Of a DNA stretch of 64,000 bases, positions 11,351 to 18,479 are shown one piece after another. Within the stretch, counting starts at the first letter, position 1; each line of letters opens with the position of its first letter. The stretch covers positions 1 through 64,000 of the forward strand of contig CALVDH010000010.1 in assembly GCA_944326235.1 (NCBI GenBank). The letters run 5' to 3'. The notes beneath the pieces were generated by a model. It was given only the letters and a program-made list of their open reading frames with translations. It was not told the origin of the DNA and searched no databases. Both the position numbers and the translations under genes were made by a program. The stretch comes from an uncultured Bacteroidales bacterium (lineage in GTDB: Bacteria > Bacteroidota > Bacteroidia > Bacteroidales > UBA932).

Positions 11351-12868
11351 TTAATATCCTGAATTCTGCTGCCCCGCGATGTTGGGGTTGGCGTCTATCT
11401 CAGCCTGGGGGATGGGCCATACGAAACGGTCCTCCTGGGTTCCGCGGTAGAACTGCTCATTGGTTCCGGGGAGGTAGATGGCTCCGCTCTGCTGGGCGGC
11501 CCTGCGCTCTACGGGCTTGCCGAAACGCTTGAGGTCGTCGAGGTAGAAGCCCTCTCCCATCAGTTCGCGGATCCTCTCCTCGAGAATCTGGTTGAGCAGG
11601 GTCTCTCCGCTGTAGGTGGGAGCTGTATAGCCGGGGATGCGGTTGCTTCTCAGCGAGGTGAGCATCTCATTGGCAGGTCCCTCCTGGTTGCTGCGGGCGT
11701 ATGCCTCGGCCAGCAGCAGGTACATCTCGGCGATGCGGAAGGGCTTTACCTTGTGGATGTAGTTGGAGTTGCTGGCTCCGCGCTCGCGCAGGTCCGGGTT
11801 GCCGGGGAACTTGTTGAACAGGTACAGGTCGTACTTGGCGTTACCGGTCATGGTGATGGTGGCCTGGAGATACCAGCTGGTGAATCTCATGTCCTCTCCG
11901 AAGTCGCTGAAGAGGTCGATGACCCACTGCTCGGGAACGTAGTCAGGGGTGTAGATGCCTGTCAGGGCGTTGTATCCGGTGTAGTTGTAGGAATAGGAGG
12001 AAGGAAGGGCGTCCGGGTAGGCGGCGTCAAGCTGCAGGATGCACTCCTTTCCTGAGTCTACGCTCCAGATCTGGCGGAACTCGTCGGCACCGGCGGCCAG
12101 GGGGTACTCATCAATCAGAGGGGATGCCAGCGTGATGGCTGTCGTATAGTCGCCCATACTGAGGGCAACCCTGGCGCGGAGAGCGTCCACTGCATCCTCG
12201 GTAATCCAGATGCTGCCCACGCTGCCTCTGGTGGTTACGAGGGCGGAGGCGCTGTCGAGGTCCTGGATGATGTTGGCGTAGGTCTCCTGCAGGGTACCGC
12301 GCTGCATATAGGTGGTCTGGTCCGAGGAAGGAGAATATACCTTGCTGTAGGGGATACCGAAACTGTTCTCATTGCCCTTGTATGTCAGGCAGTAGCGCTC
12401 GGCCAGTCTGGAGTAGTACCAGGCGCGGAGGAAATAGGCCTCGCCGGTCCAGATGTCCAGTGTCTCGCTGTCCTCCTCGCTCCAGGTGCTTCTGTCCACC
12501 TTCGCGGCTCCGTCGATGAAGAAGTTGATGTTGGCTATGGCTGAGTAATAGTTGGCCCACATCGCGTCGGCGTCAGCGTCATCGGCTGTGAAAATCCAGT
12601 TGTACATGGCTCCGCCGCGGTTACCAAAAGAGGATGTGGCGTGGAAGAGGTCCGTCATGAGCTCAGGGCTGTAGGTGGTGGATCCTGCCGCGTTGGCCCG
12701 GAAGACGATGTAGAGACCGTCGCGCAGCCTGTCGGCATCCTCCATGGTCAGGAAGGCATTCTCGATACCGATGGTGCCCTCGGGGAACTTGTCCAGGCTG
12801 CAGGATGCGGCTGCTCCCAGCAGGGCTGCGGCTGCAATGGCTGTTAAAAGATGTATCTTTTTCTTCAT
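11351..12868 (-). CDS. SusD/RagB family outer membrane lipoprotein
   Basis: A 505-residue SusD homologue with a lipoprotein signal (AAASC, Cys about 23) followed by SLDKFPEGTIGIENAF. The TPR part contains GEAYFLRAWYYSRLAERY (about 149-166) and the C-terminal part KPFRIAEMYLLLAEAYAR, then LTSLRSNRIPG and a terminal IPQAEIDANPNIAGQQNSGY. Length is typical. It starts 21 bp after the susC stop and is co-oriented with susC inside the invertible segment, so it would be expressed or silenced together with its channel. Confidence 0.95.
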   Translation of the reverse strand: MKKKIHLLTAIAAAALLGAAASCSLDKFPEGTIGIENAFLTMEDADRLRDGLYIVFRANAAGSTTYSPELMTDLFHATSSFGNRGGAMYNWIFTADDADADAMWANYYSAIANINFFIDGAAKVDRSTWSEEDSETLDIWTGEAYFLRAWYYSRLAERYCLTYKGNENSFGIPYSKVYSPSSDQTTYMQRGTLQETYANIIQDLDSASALVTTRGSVGSIWITEDAVDALRARVALSMGDYTTAITLASPLIDEYPLAAGADEFRQIWSVDSGKECILQLDAAYPDALPSSYSYNYTGYNALTGIYTPDYVPEQWVIDLFSDFGEDMRFTSWYLQATITMTGNAKYDLYLFNKFPGNPDLRERGASNSNYIHKVKPFRIAEMYLLLAEAYARSNQEGPANEMLTSLRSNRIPGYTAPTYSGETLLNQILEERIRELMGEGFYLDDLKRFGKPVERRAAQQSGAIYLPGTNEQFYRGTQEDRFVWPIPQAEIDANPNIAGQQNSGY

Positions 12869-12889
12869 ATCTTGATGTCTTTTTGAAAG

Positions 12890-15839
12890 TTAGAATGTCA
12901 GTTCCACTCCGATGGTGAATTGTCTGGAGTTGGGGTAGACTCCGAGCTGGAGGTTGGTGTCCGCCTCAGGGTCATATCCGGAGTATTCCGTTACCGTGAA
13001 CAGGTTGCGTCCGATGGCGTAGACCCTGAAACCGCTGAGGAACTTGCTGCGCTCGATCAGCTGCTTGGGGAACTCGTAGGATATCTGCAGGTTCTTCAGG
13101 CGCAGGAACGAGGCATTCTCCAGCAGGGTATCGTCAAACTGTCTGGGGGAGTTGACACCCGGCACGTCGGTCACCTGTCCGGGCTCGGTCCAGATGTCCA
13201 GGAGGTCGGTCAGACCGTTGTAGCCGGTGGACACGAAGGTGGGGTCGGTGAGGAAGTAGCGGTCGTTGTTGATGGTCCACTTGCCGGCTACCCAGGAGAA
13301 ATCGGCTCCGACATACAGGCCCTTGTACTGGAAGTTGAGCTGTATACCGCCGGACCAGGGGGCAAATCTCTGCTTGCCGGTCATCACCGCGTATGCGTCG
13401 GAGAAGTTCTTGGTCTTATTGCCGTCGAGGTCATACCACATCTGCATACCGTCCCGGGGGTCCACACCGGCGGAGCGTACATAGAAGAACTCGCCGTAGG
13501 GGTAGCCCACCTGGTAGGAGATACCGGTGTTGGGCACGGTGTACTCGTCGCGGCCTCCGAAGAGGGCTGTGATCTCGTTGTGGTTGTAGTTGAAGTTGGT
13601 GCTGATGTTGAAGTAGACGTTCTGAGTCTGGATGATGTCGAAGCTCAGGTCCACGTCCACACCCCGGTTGAGCATGTCTCCGGCATTGCCCCATCCTCCG
13701 GTATGTCCGGTGATGTAGGAGTAGGGAATCTCCATGAGCAGGTCGCGGGTCATCTTGTTGTAGAACTCAACGCTCAGGTCCAGGAAGTTCCACAGACGGG
13801 CGCTCACGCCTATGTTGAGGTTCTCGACGGTCTCCCACGTCAGGTCGGGGTTGGAGGGGTTGGATATTCCCCAGCCGATGCCGCCGTCGTAGTTGCCGGA
13901 GTAGTTGCCTACGGTTCCGAGGGCGAGGTAGTGCCCGATACCGGAGTTACCGGTGGTTCCGTAGCTGGCCTTCAGGCGCAGGTCGTTGATCCAGTCCACT
14001 CCGTTGAGCCATTTCTCTCTCTTGACGTCCCACATCAGACCCACAGAGTAGAAGTTGGCATACTGGTTGTCGGCTCCGAAGAGGGAGGATCCGTCGATAC
14101 GCCATGAGGCATCGATGAAGTACCTCTCGTCGAAGTCGTAGGACAGACGGGCGAAATAGGAGTTGTAGGCAGTCTCCTCGCTGTAGTAGTCCGGAACGCT
14201 CACATTGGCCTGTGTGGCCTGCGAGATGAGGTCGTTGCGGTCGTCAGTCAGACCCGAGACGCTGACTCCGAACTGGCGCAGCTGGTCCAGGATGGCCTCC
14301 TGTCCTGCCAGGATGGTGAAGTGGTTGCGCTCCCATGCCGTGAACTTGTATTCCGCGGTATTGGTAAATGTGAACTGGTAGTATCTGCCGGTGCTCTCGG
14401 TCGCAGAGCCGGAGTCCCAGATTTCACCCTTGTAGGCCTTGGCCGAGGAGTTGTGGTAGAATCCTTCCAGAGCCTGCTGCGACCTGATGGTCAGGCCCTT
14501 TACCGGTGTCAGCTCGAGATAGGTGGCCGCGTTGAGACGGGCATAGCTGCTGGTGGAGGGCTGGAGGTCGTTGGCATAGAACGGGTTCCAGTAATTGATG
14601 GCACTCAGGAAGTGAGGCTCCTGGCTGTAGTCGATATACGGGTTGTTGGGGTCGTCGGTGTTGATATAGTAAGGTGTGGCCCAGGGCACGAGCATGTTGG
14701 CTGCATTGACAGGGTTCTGGATGGAGTTACGGAACTGGTCACCGGAGGTGTAGGGTCCTGTCTGGTAGTCCTGGTAGGTGAGGCCGATGTTGGCGCCCAG
14801 TTTCAGCCAGGAGTTAACCTTGGAGTTGATGTTGGTGCGGAGGTTGTAGCGGCCGAGCCTGGAGTCAGGCGCGATACCTGTCTGGTCAAATGCTCCCAGG
14901 GAGATATAGTAGTCAGTCTTGTCAGTAGCGCCGGAGAGAGTGATATCGGCGTTCCATACAGGGGCCGTCTCGTTGAATATGTATTTCAGCCAGTCAGTGT
15001 TGATGTTCAGATGCTGGGCCATGAGCATGTCGTCAGTCATCTGGAAATTGGGGTTGATCTTCTTGTTGAAGGTAAACCACTGCTCGCTGTTCATCAAGTC
15101 CATGTGATGGTCCACGATGGTGGAGATACCGTACTGGCCTCTGAGTACGAGGGTCGGTTTCTCCCCGCTGCGTCCTTTCTTGGTAGTGATGTACACCACT
15201 CCGTTGGCCGCTCTGGAACCGTAGATGGCGGTCGAGGAGGCGTCCTTCATGACGACGATATTCTCGATGTCGTTACTGTTGAGGCTGTTGAATATAGAAG
15301 CGGATACGGGCGCTCCGTCCAGCACGAAGAGGGGCGTGGAGGATGCGTTGATGGAGTTGACGCCGCGGAGCCTCATGCTAACCTCCGACATAGGCTCACC
15401 GGTAGACGAGAAAATCTGCAGACCGGAAACCTGTCCCTGGAGGGCGTCGCCGACATTGGCGGTGGGACGGTTCATCGTGACCTTGTTCTTGACGGTGGAC
15501 GCCGAGCCCACGACAGAAGAGATTTTCCTGGCAGTACCGTAGCCCACGACTATCACGTCGTCCAGGGTCTGCGCGTCCATCTCCAGCAGGATGTCGATGG
15601 TCGCCCGCCCGTTTACGGGTACAACCTGCGTAACATAGCCTAGAAAACTGATTTCCAGGACTCCGTCCGAGGGTACTGTGATAGAGTAGGCCCCCAAATC
15701 GTCAGTCATGGCGTACGTAGTGGTACTGCCCTGCAGCACTACGGTCGCTCCCGCCACTACCTCGCCGGTAGCAGCGTCAGTAACGGTACCCGCGACAGTG
15801 ATGTCCTGCGCGTGAAGCGAGACAGTTAGCGCGGATAAC
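12890..15839 (-). CDS. SusC/RagA-type TonB-dependent receptor, lacking its start (phase OFF)
   Basis: The coding region runs from TTA-TCC-GCG in the right inverted repeat (codon at 15838-15836) to a terminal barrel strand (FTIGVELTF). After the last signal-peptide codons (LHAQ) comes a carboxypeptidase-regulatory-like domain (ITVAGTVTDAATGEVVAGAT), then the TonB box and plug (DDVIVVGYGTARK, INSINASSTPLFVLDGAPV, MKDASSTAIYGSRAANGVV), then the barrel. No sensible start exists on this strand: upstream codons run through a terminator hairpin. Joined to the stub at 8997 by inversion, it would give 11 + 982 = 993 residues, a normal SusC length. There are no internal stops, so the gene looks intact but silent. 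Confidence 0.93.
15804..15839 (-). repeat. Right inverted repeat of the invertible segment
   Basis: It is the partner of 9029-9064, 34 of 36 bases identical in reverse complement. It encodes LSALTVSLHAQ on the minus strand, in the same frame as LSALTVSLYAQ in the left repeat. Beyond it (15840 onward) similarity to the left side ends. Confidence 0.93.
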
Positions 15840-15846
15840 TGACACG

Positions 15847-15882
15847 ATCCCGGCACCGTTCCGACGGCCTGCCGGGATTTTT
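15847..15882 (+). terminator. Fixed terminator at the right side of the invertible segment
   Basis: A 9-bp stem ATCCCGGCA/TGCCGGGAT (15847-15855 with 15870-15878) contains an inner CCG...CGG pairing and is followed by five T. It reads left to right and lies only 8 bp outside the right repeat. In the present orientation no plus-strand gene ends here. After inversion it would follow the BACON gene as the operon terminator. Confidence 0.85.
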
Positions 15883-15999
15883 CTACACATCCCCCCACCC
15901 TCCGGCACCTCCTCACTCCACCTCCTCCTCATCCTCAGCCTCTCTATCCCCACCAGCCAGCTTCACCCCCCTTTTCACCCACCTCCACAACGCATCCAT

Positions 16000-16039
16000 C
16001 CACAACGGCAGCAAATCCCGCAATTCCCTGCCGTTGCAG
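16000..16039 (+). repeat. 40-bp hairpin element, copy 1
   Basis: The left arm CCACAACGGCA and right arm TGCCGTTGCAG surround an 18-nt loop (16011-16028). The outermost bases of the right arm are imperfect. Confidence 0.75.
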
Positions 16040-16104
16040 AACTGCATTTCCCTCAGCATCCCTGCTACAGCCCTTCTGAGCAGCATTCCCCTTCCGTTTC
16101 CCTT

Positions 16105-16144
16105 CCACAACGGCACCAAATTCCGCGATTCTCTGCCGTTGTGG
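16105..16144 (+). repeat. 40-bp hairpin element, copy 2
   Basis: Perfect 11-bp arms CCACAACGGCA/TGCCGTTGTGG surround an 18-nt loop. Confidence 0.85.
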
Positions 16145-16439
16145 TAAGGCATTATCGTGCGTCAGTGGTCTGTGGCGCCGTCCTTTTCGCCGGCGATCTG
16201 CCGGTGGGCGGACGGGCTCCGTGCCGGTTCGTCCTGCGGTTCCCGTCTTTCCGTCCCCGCACGCCCTGCTATTGTAACCCCTTGATGGTCAGCTCAGAAC
16301 GACATAACTATGTGCTTTCGTCCGTTTTGAAAACTGACGCGTCCACGGCCACTTCCACAAAGTCTCAGGGTGTCAGGTAGTTCCTGAATCACCATGTGCG
16401 CACTATTCATTTTCGTTCTCTTGCCGACGCGGAGTGAAA

Positions 16440-16479
16440 CCGCAACGGCAGCAAATCCCGCAATTCCCTGCCGTTGCGG
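16440..16479 (+). repeat. 40-bp hairpin element, copy 3
   Basis: Perfect 11-bp arms CCGCAACGGCA/TGCCGTTGCGG surround an 18-nt loop nearly identical to that of copy 1. Confidence 0.85.
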
Positions 16480-16866
16480 CATGAGGCAGGTCGGTTCATA
16501 ACGAATTCGAGAAGGTGGTGGAGATAAGCCGTTTCAGCCGGCACCTTCCGGATGGGAATCCGAGGCTGGCCAGGCGAAAAGAAAGTCGGAGTGGGTGACC
16601 GATCAACGAAATCAAGAAGGTGCCGACTATACAGCGGGAGGTGTTTCTGAGGCCAGTCGACCAATAACGTCATCTGTGCACCTTCAGAAGGCGGGACGGG
16701 CACGGTGGAGGGAGAAACGCAGCTGCAGCAGGCTCTCGTGGGGGGTTACGCTTCTACGCACCTTCAGAGGGTGTGCAGAAAACGCGGTAAAACTGCACAC
16801 CTTAGGAAGGTGGAACAGGTGTAACTCCTTCGGAAGGAGTGGGGAAAACGTGCGGATTAGAACGGA

Positions 16867-16890
16867 AAAATCAACCTACTGGTTGATTTT
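16867..16890. promoter_or_regulatory. Perfect operator-like palindrome upstream of the TAC-like operon
   Basis: The 10-bp arms AAAATCAACC/GGTTGATTTT are separated by TACT. The right arm overlaps the presumed -33 element of the operon promoter. A palindrome at this place is where an HTH antitoxin would be expected to bind and repress its own operon (inference). Confidence 0.65.
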
Positions 16891-16911
16891 TGAAAATTAT
16901 TGTTATCTTTG
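16883..16911 (+). promoter_or_regulatory. Promoter of the TAC-like operon
   Basis: TATCTTTG (16904-16911) matches TAnnTTTG exactly, and TTGA (16883-16886) lies 17 bp upstream. The ATG at 16931 is only about 13 nt after the expected transcript start, preceded by GGAG. Confidence 0.7.
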
Positions 16912-16930
16912 CAGCCAAAATGGAGAAGTG

Positions 16931-17566
16931 ATGCAGTTCGATCTGATTTACCCCGAAGATGAAAACAAGATACGTGAAGTTCCGTGCGTAATAGCAGCAT
17001 CATACTTTGACGCAGAGGAACTGATAGGATTTGGAGTTGATCCCTCGGCGCCAGAGGTCAACGCCCCATTTGCAGACGACAACGAGTTTGAAAAGGTATT
17101 CAAGTTATGGGAATCGCCTTCATACCTCAGAAAATTTTTCGCGGACAGCATTAACTTTTTCGAACAGGATTATTGGGAGGATATTACCGAAGATGAATTT
17201 GTTCAAGACGTAACAAAATCGCTGAACAGAATCAGGAAAGAATTTATTAACTTGTTCAATGACAACAAACTGCACACAGTTGTAGAGCCTTTGGCTCCTG
17301 AAGAGGAGGATTTACGCCTGCATCAGAGCATTAGAGTGAAGATTAAACAAGGTTGGATTCATAAAAGGCTTGCTTTTCGATTCTACGCGATTGAAATTGA
17401 AGAAGAAAAATGCTACTTGATTACAGGAGCGGCAATAAAAATTCACAAAGACATGCTGAAGGCTCCTAATACAACGATTGAAAAAAGGAAAATGGAGTTT
17501 GCACTCGAAGAACTGGTTACAAACGGTATAGATACGAAAGAATTGTTCCTTGATTTCGTACTATAG
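16931..17566 (+). CDS. Possible toxin of a three-gene toxin-antitoxin-chaperone-like operon
   Basis: A 211-residue cytoplasmic protein without a signal peptide. The N-terminal half is acidic (about 24-95). The C-terminal half (about 133-205) has strands and a helix with FYAIEIEEEKCYLITGAAIKI, an arrangement I associate with RelE/HigB-like proteins of Bacteroidales that precede HTH antitoxin genes. That resemblance is from memory and weak; catalytic residues cannot be pointed out. The start is the second ATG after the promoter; the first (16920) stops after three codons. The gene is AT-richer than its surroundings, suggesting transfer. The HTH gene follows after 18 bp. If it is not a toxin, it remains a protein of unknown function. 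Confidence 0.6.
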   Translation: MQFDLIYPEDENKIREVPCVIAASYFDAEELIGFGVDPSAPEVNAPFADDNEFEKVFKLWESPSYLRKFFADSINFFEQDYWEDITEDEFVQDVTKSLNRIRKEFINLFNDNKLHTVVEPLAPEEEDLRLHQSIRVKIKQGWIHKRLAFRFYAIEIEEEKCYLITGAAIKIHKDMLKAPNTTIEKRKMEFALEELVTNGIDTKELFLDFVL

Positions 17567-17584
17567 ATACAAAACTAAATAGAA

Positions 17585-18001
17585 ATGGAAAAGAATACAA
17601 CAAAAAGGCGATTGAGAAAAGTGTCTTCCTGGATGTCAGATGCTGCCGCATCCATCAACAATGAGGACGAGATCCTTGCCGGGAAGAAAATAGTTCTCAA
17701 GATTCTCAGGTACATGGAATCAAACCGCATGTCGCAAAAGGAACTGGCCGGGAAACTTGGAGTCTCACCACAATACATAAATAAGTTTCTGCATGGACAG
17801 GAATGCGATATCAAGATATCCACAGCCATCAGATATGGGAAAATCCTCAATCTGAAACTTATTGAAATACCAGACGATACCGTCCATAAGCCAAGTTCAC
17901 CCACGATAATCTATGCTGCCAACAATTACATTGTAAGGACTCCATCGAAAAAAAAGTTCACCTACAACAGAAAAAGTGAACATCTATTCAAATACAACTA
18001 G
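17585..18001 (+). CDS. HTH (XRE/HigA-like) regulator, probable antitoxin with C-terminal extension
   Basis: A 138-residue protein. Residues about 34-92 form a Cro/C1-type helix-turn-helix (MSQKELAGKLGVSPQYINKF is the clearest part, 49-68). Beyond the HTH is a tail of about 40 residues (97-138) with SSPTIIYAANNYIVRTP and a basic, aromatic end. In TAC systems (Mycobacterium tuberculosis Rv1955-1957) the HigA antitoxin has a comparable C-terminal chaperone-addiction segment that SecB-like chaperone binds. Here the next gene starts 2 bp downstream and looks SecB-like, so the tail is a good candidate for such a segment. It probably represses the operon through the palindrome at 16867-16890. Confidence 0.8.
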   Translation: MEKNTTKRRLRKVSSWMSDAAASINNEDEILAGKKIVLKILRYMESNRMSQKELAGKLGVSPQYINKFLHGQECDIKISTAIRYGKILNLKLIEIPDDTVHKPSSPTIIYAANNYIVRTPSKKKFTYNRKSEHLFKYN

Positions 18002-18003
18002 CC

Positions 18004-18429
18004 ATGACAGACATCAAATATGCACTCCGGGGCATCACAGTGGAGCAATTCGCGACACTTTTTGAGCCCACAAGCGATCGGTTTGAGATTCTTGTGTCAA
18101 TTCCAATCAAGACCAACTACGATGAGAGATCACTCGCCGTCGGTGCCAACATCCAGTATGTCGAGGATGGTAAAACCTTTCTGACTGCAGAGGTTTTTTG
18201 CCACTATGAGATAGAAAAAGAATGCTGGGACAATCTCTCTGAGGGGAACACAAAAGACGTTGTTCTTCCGAAAGAACTCATGGACTCACTCGCAAGAATT
18301 GCAATAGGAACTGCCCGAGGAGCAATCTGCGTAAAGACAGAGAACTCAGTATTTGCCAAATACTATTTACCAATCATAGAGATCGGGGCTTCTCACGAAA
18401 AGAACGGATTTGTCATACCGAGAACATAA
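18004..18429 (+). CDS. SecB-like chaperone of the TAC-like operon
   Basis: A 141-residue protein. The pattern of strands (FEILVSIPIKTNY, LAVGANIQYV, FLTAEVFCHYEIEKE) followed by LMDSLARIAIGTARGAICVK and a YLPIIEI end resembles the SecB fold, in which the last helix is preceded by a 'R-G-F-P-L-P-x-N/E' stretch. SecB itself is a tetrameric holdase. In TAC systems a solitary SecB-like protein stabilises the antitoxin. Because Bacteroidota commonly lack a canonical secB, general export duty is less likely. The gene is translationally close to the HTH gene (2-bp gap) and is followed by a terminator. The family call rests on pattern only. Confidence 0.65.
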   Translation: MTDIKYALRGITVEQFATLFEPTSDRFEILVSIPIKTNYDERSLAVGANIQYVEDGKTFLTAEVFCHYEIEKECWDNLSEGNTKDVVLPKELMDSLARIAIGTARGAICVKTENSVFAKYYLPIIEIGASHEKNGFVIPRT

Positions 18430-18443
18430 AGAATTTAATTTAA

Positions 18444-18474
18444 AGAGCCGCCCCTGTCACCAGAGAGCGGCTCT
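18444..18474. terminator. Bidirectional terminator between the TAC-like operon and hppA
   Basis: An 8-bp stem AGAGCCGC/GCGGCTCT (18444-18451 with 18467-18474) has a 15-nt loop, CAGTTTTA on the right and AAATTAAATT on the left. It lies between two convergent genes. Confidence 0.75.
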
Positions 18475-18479
18475 CAGTT

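Larger units (their letters stand above)
9029..15839. other. Invertible 6.8-kb segment carrying a SusC/SusD operon, present in the OFF orientation
   Basis: The segment is bounded by 36-bp inverted repeats and holds four minus-strand genes (susC, susD, lipoprotein, BACON lipoprotein) with no start codon or promoter of their own at the susC end. A promoter and signal-peptide start face in from the left, and a terminator reading left to right lies just outside the right repeat. Flipping the segment would give, in order: promoter, complete susC of 993 residues, susD, two lipoprotein genes, terminator. Site-specific inversion of SusC/SusD genes is known from Bacteroides fragilis; that this segment inverts in living cells is inferred. 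No recombinase gene is in the window, so it would act in trans. Confidence 0.88.
15883..16930. other. Gene-free stretch of about 1 kb with repeats
   Basis: I find no credible gene. From 15883 to about 15995 the plus strand is strongly pyrimidine-rich. Three copies of the 40-bp hairpin element follow (16000, 16105, 16440). From 16490 to 16850 there are single, degenerate units of the CACCTTCCGAAGGTG palindrome family, including the phrase GGTGGAGGGAGAAACGCAGC that recurs at 61,900. The promoter of the three-gene island begins at about 16867. Confidence 0.7.

Noticed and set aside
15840..15916. Upstream extension of the minus-strand susC frame to an ATG at 15914
   Set aside because: It translates a terminator hairpin, starts with an Arg/Cys-rich peptide without a signal sequence, and lies outside the repeat. 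The proper start is supplied by the stub at 8997.
16000..16479. The 40-bp hairpins as integron attC sites
   Set aside because: There is no cassette structure, no integrase, and arms lack the attC core GTTRRRY; several copies are in fixed tandem units.
16595..16930. Extension of the possible toxin gene to 16595
   Set aside because: It crosses a repeat unit, the palindrome and the promoter; ATG 16931 has a ribosome site.
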